Of a stretch of DNA of 64,000 nucleotides, positions 1 through 14,064 are shown one piece after another. Position 1 is the first letter of the stretch; each line of letters starts with the position of its first letter. The position numbers and the translations under genes were made by a program. The notes under the pieces are model-generated. The model did not search any database. It was not told the DNA's origin and worked only from the letters and a program-made list of their open reading frames with translations. This DNA comes from Ianthella basta (taxonomy: Eukaryota; Porifera; Demospongiae; Verongiida; Ianthellidae), in assembly GCA_964019415.1 (NCBI GenBank), contig OZ025875.1, positions 4,649,411 through 4,713,410 on the forward strand, in the 5' to 3' direction.

Positions 1-24
1 ATTTTCCCCTTCCCCCCTATTTCC

Positions 25-207
25 TTACCATGTGTAGTTCCAAACGTTGTCTTTCATTCGTGTCACCATGGTACATAGACCATCTGAATTAGCACTCCTT
101 GACAACAGTTTCCTGGCAATCATCTGGATCAGAAGCTCCAACACGGAAGTAGTGACGTCAATGTATTGCGAAGTATGCGATGATGCACTGTAACGTGATC
201 GCGTTTC
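25..207 (-). CDS. Possible first coding exon of an unknown divergent gene
   Basis: On the minus strand an ATG at 207 in a good context (G at -3, G at +4) opens a frame of about 60 codons that runs into a consensus-like splice donor (ATG followed by GTAAGG) near 27-32. The peptide starts METRSRYSAS and contains TSVLELLIQMIARKLL, a short amphipathic stretch. I do not recognise the family. It lies about 240 bases from the first visible AP5B1 exon on the other strand, so it is either a divergent neighbour or sits inside an upstream AP5B1 intron. It could also be a chance frame. Confidence 0.3.
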   Translation of the reverse strand, partial: ETRSRYSASSHTSQYIDVTTSVLELLIQMIARKLLSRSANSDGLCTMVTRMKDNVWNYTW

Positions 208-447
208 CATTTCGTTTTCTCCTTGATCTTTGGTTCTCTGAAGTGTGCTAACGTTACCACAGTAATGTCTGACAATCCATTTATATCAGGCACATTCTTA
301 AATATATTGTGATGGCTATCTACACGAGCATTTTCTATATGGGTCAGTGACATTTAACTAAGAAACTGCAGACTGCTCTGTTTGAAATGTGACTGCTCAG
401 CTCAGTACAAGATCATCCCTGGTGGTATTTGGTTTGTATATGCTTAG

Positions 448-1275
448 GTCCTGAAAGATAGTACGAGGGGATCCATGGATATGCCAGTTTTGGCATGCTT
501 TGATGAGCTGGAGTGTGCTTTTCCTGTGAGCTAGTGCATACATTTATGTTCAGATTGGTACAAACTAGTTTTCACAACTGCACTATTTTTGTAGTATTGT
601 TCCATATTGACAGGGTCTACTGCAAGAGTGCACCTCTATGTTCAGTAGTTGGTTGACGGCAGAACGAAGTGCCCTATTTCAGGGTTACCTAATGCTCTGC
701 ACAGCTTGCCTGCAGAAACTACCAGAAGATGCAATCTGTCATCCTATGAGTGCTGGGTCCATCAGTCGATTGCTAGTAAGCTTTTCTGTAAAGGTGAACT
801 GATGCATTAAGTATAGTGATTGTTGTTTGCTGAAAATGATAAAACCTTTTAAGTTGGGTAGATGCGTATGAAGTGGACCAGGTTAACATAGGGCTATAAC
901 ATTAAACATTTGTCAGTTGCAGAGTGTCTAGGCAATATCATCATGATTGCCCTCATGACTATCTGTGTCACGTCAGTAGGAAACGTTTAATGTAGTAAGT
1001 GAGATACTGTAATGTAATGCAGTAGATCTTTTTGTATTCAAAGCTCAGTTTCTTTCCTTGTAGGTACTGTATCATTGTTCACTATTTCTGTGATTGTGGG
1101 CAGTGATTGCATTGCACGCTGTGTATTTTTGCAATTTATTTTATCTCAGCCACAGGAGTGCTTGTCTGGTCCACAGCTGGTATCCATTGATCAAGACTTA
1201 ATGAAGTTATTGTCTTCTCTGTTGGACTATCTACCCCTTGCCACAACAAGTTGCAGAAGCCACTGCGCAGAAAGG
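448..1275 (+). CDS. AP5B1: AP5B1 exons 1-3 of the window
   Basis: Exon 448-525 follows acceptor TGCTTAG, reads [20 protein letters not shown] onward and ends at donor GTGAGC. Exon 614-775 reads [18 protein letters not shown] onward and ends at GTAAGC. Exon 1064-1275 includes [15 protein letters not shown] and [17 protein letters not shown] and ends at GTACGT. This is the alpha-solenoid trunk region of the beta subunit. The join of exon 2 to exon 3 is out of phase with the 775 donor. A weaker donor after base 749 (A followed by GTGCTG) would restore phase and improve the match to human (CHPMS plus TVSLF against VQPLSLLL), so exon 2 may really end at 749. Confidence 0.78.
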
Positions 1276-4200
1276 GTACGTATGACATTTGATTTTGTGC
1301 AACAGTACTGTGGTATTGATGAGAAGATAAAGTTAAGAGTCTTATCTGTATGCATTATATGAAGCATAGAATCATAATTGCCCATGGGGGCAATTGCAAA
1401 GATGCTGGAAAGTGCTGTGAAGTTTTATTATCTCTTGCCCTTTGGAATGAGCAACAATTAGCGGCAATAACATCTTTCCTCTGAAAGGCCCTGCATAGTC
1501 TATGTGAATGCATTGCCAGCATTGATCTGGCGATAATCAGGGATGCAAGGGAGTGGCACTGGGTGCTCTTTTCATAGATTTGCAAGCTGCACTAGACTTG
1601 GCCAGTCTCTCCATGCCTGACCAACACATGTAGCCTCAGCCACAGCTTTCATATGAACTACCCCACTATGATCACAGTGAAGATCTGTGAGGATCTAATT
1701 CTGCAGCTTCTCTAGAACAACGCCTCTGGCTCCTCATAGTAATCAGCTTTCCTCGACATTTAGCTCATTGTGCCTGACTGCATATAGCTTTAAGTCCAGA
1801 GGAACTACAATTGCACCCCTGTCACATGAACAGCATTACCTTGCTCTATTGCTGATCCCGGCACAAACAGCGACTATATCTTCCAGCCAATCAATCAGCT
1901 CTACCAATTAGCATCCTTAATGGTAAATAGTACGGAACAAGCATGCATGAACTTCAGCTGACTTTGTTCCTTCACTGTCAGGCTGTGGTATCTTTGCTAC
2001 GAACGCTACTGTCACTTCAAACACAACAATGTCAATTCACCTCAACAGCACTTACACTTACAACAAAGTCACTAAAGCAACAACTACAACTGCCTACAAC
2101 AACGACTCCAAACTGACTGCCCCGAACTTAAGATACAGGCACTTATAAAGCATACACGCATGCATAATTATATTCATACGTAAGAATACGTAAGATACTA
2201 CAACTCCTCCCCCCATAAAAGGATAGCTCATACAATACATGCACATAACCACACAGTACAAGAAAAACCAAATAATCAGTGAGGTGAGGGGTCAAATTGG
2301 TCAGGTTCTCTCCGCATTCAACGCGGATAACGAGATGTTGAAGAATCAGTCAACAGAGTTTCAGCTGTATCAGTGGATGATGGTTCCTCAGTTTGAATGG
2401 GAGAACCAGATGATTCTCTTGCTTCTGGTGGTTCTGTGTGAGTCTCAACGATGGATGAGTCCACAACAATCTCCCTCTCTTGAACCATTGGTTCTGTTGG
2501 CTTGGCTGAAACCCGATGACGAATCTGGTCCTGATGGCATCTAATCAACTGTCCACCTTCCAGTTGAATCTGAAAAGACACCGGACCCGTGATCTTCACG
2601 ATGTGACCAGGGATCCATTTTTCTCCCGGCCTGTGGCTCAGGACACTCACCCTGTCTCCTACCTGGAAACAGCGATTTCGGGAGGATGCATCGTGACTGG
2701 CTTTCTGTTCAAATTGTTTCTTCTCTACTCACTTGGCCATGTTGGGCCTGACTAGGTCTAGCCTAGAACGAGGCATCCAACCTAACAGAAGTTCGGCTGG
2801 TGACACGCCGGTTGTGCTCTGTGGAGTTATGCGGTACATAAACAAGATTCTTGCTAAACGTAACTGAGACCCTTCTCTCTCCTTCTTCAGCCCGTTCTTC
2901 ACAATCTGCACCGCTCTTTCTGCCAAGCCGTTTGAGGAGGGGTGATACAGAGCAGATGTAACGTGCTTGATACCATTGGCTTGCAGAAAAGACTCAAATT
3001 CTTCACTCACAAAACAAGTGCCATTGTCTGACACAATGGTCTCAGGCAAACCAAACTGTGCAAACGAAGTTCGTAACTTCTCAATAGTTGCACTTGTAGT
3101 TGCTGCATGAACTGGCCAAGCTTCAATCCATTTGGAATGAGCATCTATCACCACAAGGAACATGTGTCCTTGAAACGGGCCAGCATAGTCCACATGCAGC
3201 CTGGACCAGCGACGTGTTGGCCAGCTCCACGGGTGCAGAGGAGCTGAGGGGGGAACTGACTGGGTTGCCTGACACTCTGTGCATGACTAGACTGAACTTT
3301 CGATGTCCTTGTCTGAGCCAGGCCACCATACATACATCCTCGCCAAGGATTTCATTCTCGACATCCCTGGGTGACCCTGATGCAGCTCTTTCAGCATCAT
3401 CTATTTGCCTTGTGGTGGGACCACTACTCGAGCACCCCAAAGGAGGCATCCTTCATGAACAGACAGTTCAGTTTTTCTTGAAGCAAAGGGTGCAAGTTCG
3501 GGATCCACACAATTCGGCCAGCCATGCTGAACAAATTGAAACACTTTGGCAAGAACAGGGCCTCTCCGGGTCCACAATCGGATGTGGTCTGCTGTTACTG
3601 GCAACTGCTGCAGATGCTGCATCAACAACACCAATTCAGGTGGTACAGGAACTTCTTTTGGCGCAGTTGGCAATGGTGGGCGGCTCAATGCATCGGCATT
3701 GCAGTGGGCTTCAGTCCTTCTGAACCACAACGTGTACTCATACATAGACAAGAACAGTGCCCATCGCCGCACTCATGCTGATGCTTGTGGTGATGATGAA
3801 CGGTATTCACTCATGAGTGCGAGAAGTGGCTGATGATCAGTTACTAGCTCAAAATGGTGACCAAACAGGTAAGCATGGAAGCGTTTCACACCAAAGATGC
3901 ATGCCAGAGCTTCTTTCTCTAGCTGTGAATAATTCTTCTCTGCATCTGTGAGGGTGCGTGATGCATAGCCAATCGGTTGCTCCGATCCATCTGGCATTTG
4001 GTGAGCCAGAACAGCACCAACTTCATATGCAGAAGCATCGCATGCAAGGATCAGTTTCAACTATGGGTTGAAATGGACAAGAAAGCTAGATGAAGTCAGC
4101 AATTCTTTTGATGCTTCAAATGCTACTGCTTGTTTCTTTCTCCAGTGCCACGAGGCATTCTTCTGAAGGAGTAGGTACAGAGGAGCTAGCTTGGTTGACA

Positions 4201-7200
4201 AGTCAGGTAAGAACTTGCTGTAGTACGTCAGTAGGCCAAGGTAGGCCTTCAGCTCCTGGACATTCTTGGGACTTGGAACACTCACTACAGCTTGCACCTT
4301 GTCTTCTAGGGGGTGCAACCCTTCTGCGTCGATCTGGTACCCCAGGTACGTGATGGATGGTACCATGAACTGGCATTTATCTTCTCGGACTCGCAATCTA
4401 GCTTCCTCCAACCTGTCAAACACCATTCCCAGTGTACTCAAATGCTCGTCCTGGGTGGCTCCAGATACAAGGATGTCATCCAAGTAAGCCACGACTCTGG
4501 GAATCCCCCGTAACACACTCTCAATTACACGCTGGAAATTCCTGGGGCTGAGGAAATGCCAAATGGTAGGCGGGTGTACCTGAAAAGACCTTTGTGAGTG
4601 TTAATCACAACATACTGTTTCGACTCCTCGTCCAATGGCAACTGTTGGTACGCTTGACTGAGATCAATCTTTGAAAAAATCTTTCCTCCAGCCAGAGTGG
4701 AAAACAGGTCTTCGATCTTGGGAATTGGATAGCGATCCAACTTTGACACAGGATTGACAGTCTGTTCGAAATCGCCACAGATTCTGATGCTTGTCTGGTC
4801 ACTCTTCAAAACTGGCACAATAGGAGCTGCCCAATCTGCAAATTCTACGGCCTCCAACGCACCTTCCTCAACCAGGCGCTCCAATTCCTCTTCCACTTTC
4901 TGTTTGAATGCATAGGGAATGGGGCGAGCCTTATGAAAACGAGGCGTGGCTTCGGGGTCCACTGCAATCTTCACTTTGTGCCCCTTGAGTGTGCCCAAGC
5001 CCAGCTGAAACAATGCCTTGTGCTTCTCCAAGACTGATTTCAAGAGTTACCTTGCACACGGTGGATCTCTCGCCAATCCAACCGTAAATGCTGCAACCAG
5101 TTTCTCCCGAATAAGCAACAACAAACTCAACAACTCCTCTTGCCAATAGTGTGACATCACTTGCACAGCAGCACCTTCTATAGGGAACAGAACCCTAGTC
5201 AGGAGATGTCCACCTGAATGGGGTGGTGCAACTAGCACCCAATGCAAACAATGGCAACTCCTCATCTTCTACTTCTAAGGTTTGTCGGTTGGCCCCAGCT
5301 ACCTCAGTGACTCACAACCTCTGTGGCCCACTCTGCCATGTTCACTCAGGTAAGGTGCCCCTCTTGTTGCAATTCCAGCAAATGATCTTGGCAAAACGAC
5401 AATTGACAGCTATGTATTCCACCCTGCCATGGTGAAACCACTTGCATCCTCACTACTGTGCTGATGGCCTAGCCTTACCACAGGGCTGTGCTGATCTCTG
5501 ATGCGAGTGCCCTGGGACAGCTGGCATTACACCAGTTCATTTTCATACAGAGTTTAAGCATTGGCATCAGCAGTTTCTAGGCGTTGTCTGGGGTCAATTT
5601 CGGTACCGACAGAAACCTCTCCTGGTGAGCCTAGTTGCCCGATCCACACCCCAGCCTATCCCAACAGCCTCCCCAAAGGTAGCCCCAAGTTCACATGGCA
5701 CTGCCATATTTCTCAATTCAGCTAAATGACCACTGACTCACTGGGCTGTTGTCGTCTCCGATGAAACTGGTACCACTGCCTTATTAACCTTCTTCGGTTC
5801 AACGTACTAACATAAGGTCTCCATTCAAGAGTGAATAAGTGTCGCTATCTATGACACTCATTAAACACAGGTACTTGCCTCTTTGCTGCTGTCCTGTTGG
5901 CTGCAAAAGAGAGTTCCACCTGTTCCAAATACTGTGGGATACACTCATTGTCCTCATTGAAGGCTTCCAGACTTCCTACGGCTGCGTCCACAATAGGATC
6001 CCACCTTGTCGCCAATAGGATGTGATGTTGTCAGACTTAGGACACAAGCACACCTTGAATGGGAACGCTGATTTCACAGGAGATACAGATACTATCAAGC
6101 TGAATGGGAGATGATAAATGACTTCACCCGATAGCACAAGGCAAACTCAAATCAGTTACACATGTGCTTGCACACATGGTACGAAATTAACCATGCATAA
6201 GATGATGCAATACACATGAGCCAAAGCAGGTGACATGGAAACAAAACAAATGACCATCATGCATGCATACATTTACACTACAGATTTACCAACGCATGTC
6301 TGCAATGGTGAAGAAGGCTCAATGCATTCTGATGTTACATTTCATAACTGGATTAAAATGTGTCCTATCGGAATACAATTATGAGATAGTAGCCACTTAT
6401 TTCCTGTTGACTTGTATTATGATATCCAGACATCACCAGTAATGACGGCTCCACTTGTCATATACAGTACTTGTACCTGGTTAGAATTATAACATCCATA
6501 CAAGCAACACTACGTTTAATTAATATCACTTGTGCAACTTTCCAAAAGCAACTTTGTGTCTTTCAATATCTACCTGATGGACAAAGCTAGTGTACAAAGA
6601 TAGTTTATGAATGTGCTTGTTTCCTGAAACTAACATAATGATTTTTGATCTAGAAATTTTGATATGCACTTATTATGTACAGTAAATTGAGGATGCACCA
6701 TGTGGAATGCTGATGATGATGGATAATATATGTACAGATGATGTAGCTATTGTAAATTCCTTCATATGCATATTATGATGTAACCTCTTGTCTTACTTTG
6801 CAGATGTATAATTGCCTGGAACAGTATAGAGCTCCAGCTAAGGTAATACACATACATGAGAACTGAGTTGCCCTTTAGCATACCTACTGTAAAAGGACCA
6901 ACTTGGAGATTTTTGTAGTGCAATCCATTGGTCTAATGTCATTCCTTGTACATATCCACTGAAGGATCTGTAACTGAGAATGCAGGCAAGAGTCATTTTG
7001 GTGTTGCCGCTATAAGGAGTTGGTAACATGCGTGTTTTACTGATATTTACTTGTAATACTGGAAGTTGCTTGTATGTTTGCTAAAGACATAAGGTCTCCC
7101 AGGTAGTACAGATCAAGTGCTAGCACTCCTCCTAAAGGTTTATCCTACAATTGAAAATACATTGATATAAGAGAAAACATTTTATGGACTACTTGGGTGT

Positions 7201-10200
7201 TTTCCTGACAGATAGACAGTTGTAAGGAGAGCATAAAATGAAGAGTGAGCTGAGTTGAGAAATACTTGGAAATGACTATCAAAAGAACCAGAAGTTTTAG
7301 AGCAAAGTCAAGGGATAGGTGAAAGCAAAGCATCATCTTTGAAACTTCACAAGTGCAACCTAATAAGGAAGTGGGGGATGGGGTGCTGATTACAGGTATG
7401 TAGGTAGACTAGCCATTGCAAGGTTTAAGACAGCAAGTCTCCTGGTATCTATGGGATTGGTGTAGAGCGCTGAATGAAGGCTAAGTGATATTGGTAAGTA
7501 GACAAGGAGAACAATGCAAGGTGTACATGCATGGAGGAAGATAGAATAGGAGTGTAGAATATGAAGATTTTAGGAGCTATATTGAGTGCCAATGGGACAT
7601 GTTAAGAGGAAATGGCACACAGAGTGGGAGCAGTGGTCAGAGTGATAGAAGCAATGAGGAAGGTGGTAATAGAGAGAAGAGAGTTGGAGAAGGCCATAAA
7701 GATTACAGTATACCATGCAATGGGGCAGGCCTGCCAAGAGGTACTGTGAGGCCCAGGGCAGATTATGAATTTGGGGCCCCTATTCTCATACTCAATTGCA
7801 ACCATCTGCTGGCTGCCACTTCTACCCCAACTAGGTGATTACCTTCCACATTGTAAAATGGACTTTTGCAAGCAGTGTTCAGAGTGTATGCACATGCTGC
7901 AATGTTTATGAGCAATTACTTATTGACAAACATGTGACATAGTAATGTTAACTGCAGCTGCATTAGTTTACACTGCATGGGGTCAGAATAAGTGACTTTC
8001 CATGCTTTTTCTGTGAAAATGAATCTATAATACAGTCATAACCTAGTTTACAAGCCAAATCTTGTTTAGATGCTAGTACTACAAGAGAGGATATATGGTC
8101 CTCTTACATTGCAGTATGTAGGCAGTTTTTGGATTCTTTCACAACGCACAATCAGGTGCAATATAGTAAGATTGTCTTAATAATCATACTGCTAATCAAT
8201 TAATGATTAACACTGAGCTGTGGAAATTGCCCTTTAACCTTTTATTTTCAAAGCTGTTGGTTTATGATTTGCCAAAGTTGATGTACCTATGGTACTTGTC
8301 ACAAGTAACTTTCATTATTCTGCAGACCTGCCGTATAGGTGATCTATGAAATCGCACTCAGCAAGATGCAATAGTTCACGAATCATACAGCAACATTTTG
8401 CGGCAGATGTGAAGGTACCTCACAAAGGAGCTGCCGATTTGCCAAGGAGGATCTGCAGATTCGCTGAGGTGACTCGACCAAATCACTGAGAAGATTCACC
8501 CAAACCACCAAGAAGAATTGTCTGATTCATCTCAAGCACTTTGTACATATGTATCAGTACACTGCCATTTTATCGCCTCACATTAAACGTTTTCGTTCAC
8601 GGCAAGCCACACAGCAATTCTGATACTGCTGTGCAGAATTTCAGCAGAACTTAGTGGACTCGCATATGTTACTTGTGACACATAGGGTGCGACATCATAC
8701 TTTGGCTGGCATGATAGTTCGGCCACCAGTTCTCTGCAACAAAACCGAGCCTGGCTTTTAAACTGGCCACACATGGAGACTGGGAGAATCTAGCTAAGGG
8801 CTGAGAAGAAGACGAGTTTCTGTTGGGAAGTTAGACCAATCTGCTGCTGTGGGTAGGACAAGGATGAGACTTCATACTGACAATATCAAACCTGCAAACA
8901 CAGCTGCTTTGACGATGACTGAAGCCACAGCTGAAGCATCATGCCCTTTGTCCAAAGTATGATTGCTTCAGCCACTTCATTCTCAACAGAACTTCCCAAC
9001 AGTAACAGCCCAACTTTTCTTCTTTTCAGATCTTAGCTAGATTCTCCCAGTCTCCATGTGTGGCAAGTGTAAAACCAGGCTGTTTATTGTTGTGGAGAAC
9101 TGGCAGCCAAACTATCATGCTGGCCAAAGTATGATGCCACACCCTACCGTACGTAGCTACTGGTTTGAGATTGTTTTAGTACTATGCAGAGCACCATACT
9201 GTTATTCTCATGTCCAGGGATGATTTCTCAGACCTATGGAATCTGATATCTATGGGTGCCCTTAACAGACATATTGTATGAGCTTCTCTGTTTGAATTTC
9301 ATGTTTTGTTGTTGTTCTCCTCTAGATATTCTTGTCACCTTACAGAAGTAGCTTACTGTCTTTGGACATACTTGTAGTGCAGTTGTCATTAAAGTTGTTG
9401 GTGAGTTTGCCTTTTACTTATGTTCATAGACAGTATATGCCAGTCAATCAATACTATTAATTACACCATTGACACTGTTTCACTTCTTCACATATTAGGC
9501 CATTTTTGTACTTCGATAAGAAACAAGTATTTCGAGTTAAAAAACTCGTGGGGCGCCAGGGCGCCCCTGAACCTCGAACTACTTGCTAGCAATTTTCCCA
9601 TGTACGTTCAGTAAATCAGATAGTTGGGGGTACAGTATTGTTGTTGGCCTGAAAGATACATCAAGACACACTAGACCGTTGGGTTTGCAAGAGTTTCAAG
9701 TCTCCAGAGCAGCCAGTCATATCCAGTGAAAGTACCCCTACCAAACTGTCAAATGTTTGCCTACTGCTTTTTGATCTATATGACATTCTGAATGAGCAAG
9801 TGTTACTTTGTGCCTGGAGGAGGAGTGTGCTGGCTGAAAGGCTACCCTATGATGACTCTATGAGCGAATCATGGCTATAATTATGTGTCATGATTCGCTG
9901 GTCTCCCATTATTGGCCTATGGGTCACTAGACTTCTGTTGTATTTAGGGCTGTACCTCGCAGGAAAACAGTTAAGTAAACTTCCTACTACAATACTATTA
10001 CTTAAACATGTTCTAGAAACACTTTTCGTTCCTTGGGTACACGGCGAAATCTAAAGAAAGATGATTTTGAACCTAGCAAACAGAAAGCGTCGAGCGCGCG
10101 GCCATTTTACAATGTCCTTCAGTGATAATTGGAGCTGTATCTCGCAGAAGAGACGTTCCTTAGGCTTTTTATTAGTATCACTCTATTAACACATGTTTAT

Positions 10201-13200
10201 GACCACATTTCGTCCGATTCAAACACGGCGAAACATCATTAGAGAGGATTTAAAGCTTTGTAAAGAACGACTTGAGCGCCGCCATTTGCAATGACAGAAA
10301 TATATATATATATATATATACGAACATGAAGCCATACGAATACCTAAAAGTGAAAACAATATAGGGGCGCCTTTGGCGCCCCAAAAACGCAATGCCAGCT
10401 CTAGATCTGCCCGTATTACTTTTTGATCTTCATATTCTCTACTTACTCTCCCTGACAGCCCGAATGTCCATTTGATACTTTTCATCTCCATCAGTTCAGC
10501 TCCATCCCCTTCTATCATCTGACAATCCAAGTTTCTGTTCTATAATAATCACTCTACTCTTAGCTTTGTTTACATCTCTCTGGCAGGCATTGTTTATCCT
10601 AATACAGTGCAACCTGTCTAAAGCAACCAGCTGTGGGCTAGTTCTAACTGACCTTCATCGAGAGGTGGCTGTTCTACAGAGGTAAATTGCAATGCTTTAA
10701 TGCTAGTTTGGACCACAGAGGCTAGCTGTTTTAGAGAGGTGGCTGCCTAACTCAGTGACCATCTCAGACAGGTTCCACTGTAATATTCATAATGAATGAA
10801 CTTACTTGGCTAGGTTGTATCACTGATACTCACAGTAATCACTAACCAAAGATATTCACATTTACATACTACCTAGAAGGTACACTCAAGTCCTAACCAC
10901 AGCAGCAGATTTAGGAAGAATTGTTTCAGGGTGCCAATGCATCATTGCCTAGAACTGGCAGCATCAGCTTCATCAAAATCAGCAATTACCTGAAGTATCC
11001 ATTGTAGGATTTAAATTTGTGACTTGCCAGTGTTTTTTAAACATGTGCTGATTGAAAATGGTGGATTGAGCGCTGCATTCGGTCTTTGTCGAAGACAGCC
11101 GGTCATCCGTTCAGCAACGGGGGACAATGAGGAGTAATGAGAAGGAGCGAAATGATTCTAAGAGAGTAGATAATATGATTAAGAGATTCGGGTGTTGGAA
11201 TGTGAGGTCAATGAACAACAAAGAAGAGGAACTGGTCGCTGAAATGAAGAAGTATCGACTAGAGGTACTGTATTAGGAGTGAACGAAACAAAGGTGCAGG
11301 GAAACGTAGTGAAGAAGATTGGGGATGTAGTGTGTGTGTGTGTTCTGGTGTGCAGGAAGGAAGGACGATTCTCTTTTCGATGAGTTTTGGAGCCTTTTTG
11401 AAGAAGTGGAGTGGTGCTGGTTTGGTTGAAAGTAGAGGTTGCCTGGGTGAGTCTGATACAGGTATATGCATCAACAGAAGATAGAAGTCAGGATGTTAAA
11501 GATGAGTTCTATGCAAAGTTGCAAGACACTGTTGGGGGAGTGGCACAAAGGGACCTGCTGATTGTGATGGGGGATCTGAATGCCAGGGTGGGCAATGAGA
11601 CAGACATTTGGGGGGAGGTCCTTGGGAGGCATGGTGAACAGTTATGCAATGAGAATGGGAGCAGGTTGCTACAGTTTAGTAATGAACACAACCTACTGAT
11701 TGCCAACACATGGTTCCCTCATAAGAGAATACACATGTTCACATGGGAATGTAGAGGAAGGGGTCTCAGGTCACTTATTGATTACTTCCTGATTGGTAAG
11801 GAGTTTAGGAAGCAGGTGGTCGATGTAAGGGTTGTGAGAGGGGCAGAGATGGGGAGTGATCACTACCTGGTGTTGTTGAAATTTAAGTTGAAGGTGGAGA
11901 GAAGTGGTTTACGTGTGGATAGAAGGGGAAGACAGAGAATCAAAATTGACAAGATGAAAGAGTATGAAGTGAGGAGAGAATATCAGGAGATTGGGTGAAC
12001 TGTATGAGGTGCATAAAGTGAAGAGGTATTGGATGGAGGGAGATGTTGAATTGGGGTGGAAAGAGATGAAAGAATGTATTGTAGGGACAGCTAGGAATTT
12101 ATGTGGAGTAGTCAAGGGGAGAAAAGGGAGTGAGAAACATACAAGGTGGTGTAACAATGAGGTGAAGGTTGCAGTGAGGCAGAAAAAAGCTATGTATAGA
12201 AGATTACTGAACTTAGGCACGGAAGAAGCTAAGAAGACATACAAGGAGGCAAAGATAGAGGCAAATAGGGTGGTGAGAAGAGCTAAATGATGAATGGTTT
12301 CAATTTGGACGAGAACTGGAGAAGGATGTGAGTGCCAACCACAGAGATTTTGGACCAGAGTCAATAGCAGAAGTTCAAAGGACAGTATGAACCACATCCG
12401 CGATGAGAATGGCCAGGTTTTTGTTGATGAGGCAGATGTTATTGAGAGATGGAAGGAGCATTTTAAGGGGCTGTTTGGGGTTGAGGAAGTGTCTGGCCAG
12501 GACATGCAGTATAGTGAGGTAGTACAGTAACAGATGATCATAAAGAAATAACGGTGGAGGAGGAGGTGAGAACTGGAGTAAAAAAGTTAAAGTTGAGGAA
12601 GGCACCTGGGGTGTGTGGGGTGTTGCCAGAGATGTTAAAAGCCGGAGGAGAAGTGGTAATGAAATGGTTGGTATTGTTGTTCAATATGGTATGGAGAGTC
12701 AGTGTAGCCCCAGCAGACTAGAGAAAAGTACAGATCATCCCCATCTTCAAGAAGGGTAGTAGGCTGGAATGCTTGAATTACAGAGGGATAAGCCTTTTGA
12801 GTGTGGCTGGTAAGGTGTATGCAGGAGTGCTGAATGACAGGGTGAAGTTGATAACAGCAGAAAAAGTAATGGATGAGCAAGGAAGGTTTAGGGCTGGTAG
12901 GGGCTGTAATGATCAGATCTTTACAGTGAAGCAGATTGTGGAGATGACTATTGAAAGGGACAAGATGGTGTGCATGGCGTTTGTACGTAGATTTAGAGAA
13001 GGCATATGATAAAGTGAATAGGGAAGAGCTATTGCAAGTGCTGGAAGAATATGGTGTCGAGGGAAGATTATTACTAGTGGTAAAGCAAGCGTGAGGATTG
13101 GAGATGGAGAGTCAGAGTGGTTTGGGGTGAATAGGGGTGTGAGACAAGGCTACACACATTCGCCATGGTTGTTCAATGTATTTGTGGATAAGGTGACAAG

Positions 13201-14032
13201 GGGAGCAAGAGGAGGGTTTGTGAGAGAGGTGAAGCTGTCTACAGGTGAAGTAGGAGTGCTACTCTGAGCAGATGACATGGTGTTGATGGCAGAGTCAGAA
13301 GAGGGTCTGCAGAGCAATTTGCAGATATTGAGTGAGGCAATGGCTAGATGGGATTGATGGTAAATTGGAAGAAGACAAAAGTGATGAAGGTAGCAAGGGA
13401 GAGAGGTGACTGTGAAGTGAGAGTTGACGACCAGGCTATTGAGCAGGTAGATGAAATGAAATGTTTAGGGGTAATGTTAAGTAGTGATGGTAGGATGCAG
13501 AAGGAAATGGAGGCAAGAATTGGGAGTGCTACAAGAATGATTGAAGGAATGAGTGAGGCAGTATTGAGGAGGAGAGAGTTAAGTAAAGGCACAAAGTTGA
13601 AAGTAGTCAATGCCACAATGATGCCGTCTTTGTTGTATGATTGTGAGGCATGGAGCTTGACAAAGCAGCAGAAGTCGAAAGTGCAGGCAACACAAATGAA
13701 TGTTTTAAGAAGAATACAAGAAGTAGAATGGAGAGAATAAGGAGTGAACATATTAGACAGCATCTTGAGAAGGAAAGTGTATTAGATGTGATAAGGAGAA
13801 GGCCGAAAAATTGGAAGGGCAGATTGAATGAGATAAACAGTGACAGAGTGACAAAGAAGGTGTATGTAGGAGAGCTGGAAGGAAGAAGGCCGAGAGGTAG
13901 ACAAAGGTTGAGATGGAGTGATAATTTTAAGTGATTTATGTACTGGTATGTAATGTTCAGACTAATATAATATATGTTGACTCAAGACAGCTTGTTTTAG
14001 GGATGACCTCCAGAAACTGGAGATATGTATCC

Positions 14033-14064
<32 letters not shown>

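Noticed and set aside
3100-3723. Plus-strand 207-codon frame at 3.1-3.7 kb
   Set aside because: It lies antisense to the gypsy integrase and H2C2 region; the minus strand explains the sequence.
7141-7336. Minus-strand frame [16 protein letters not shown] as a membrane protein
   Set aside because: Short, hydrophobic by AT composition, with no start or splice support.
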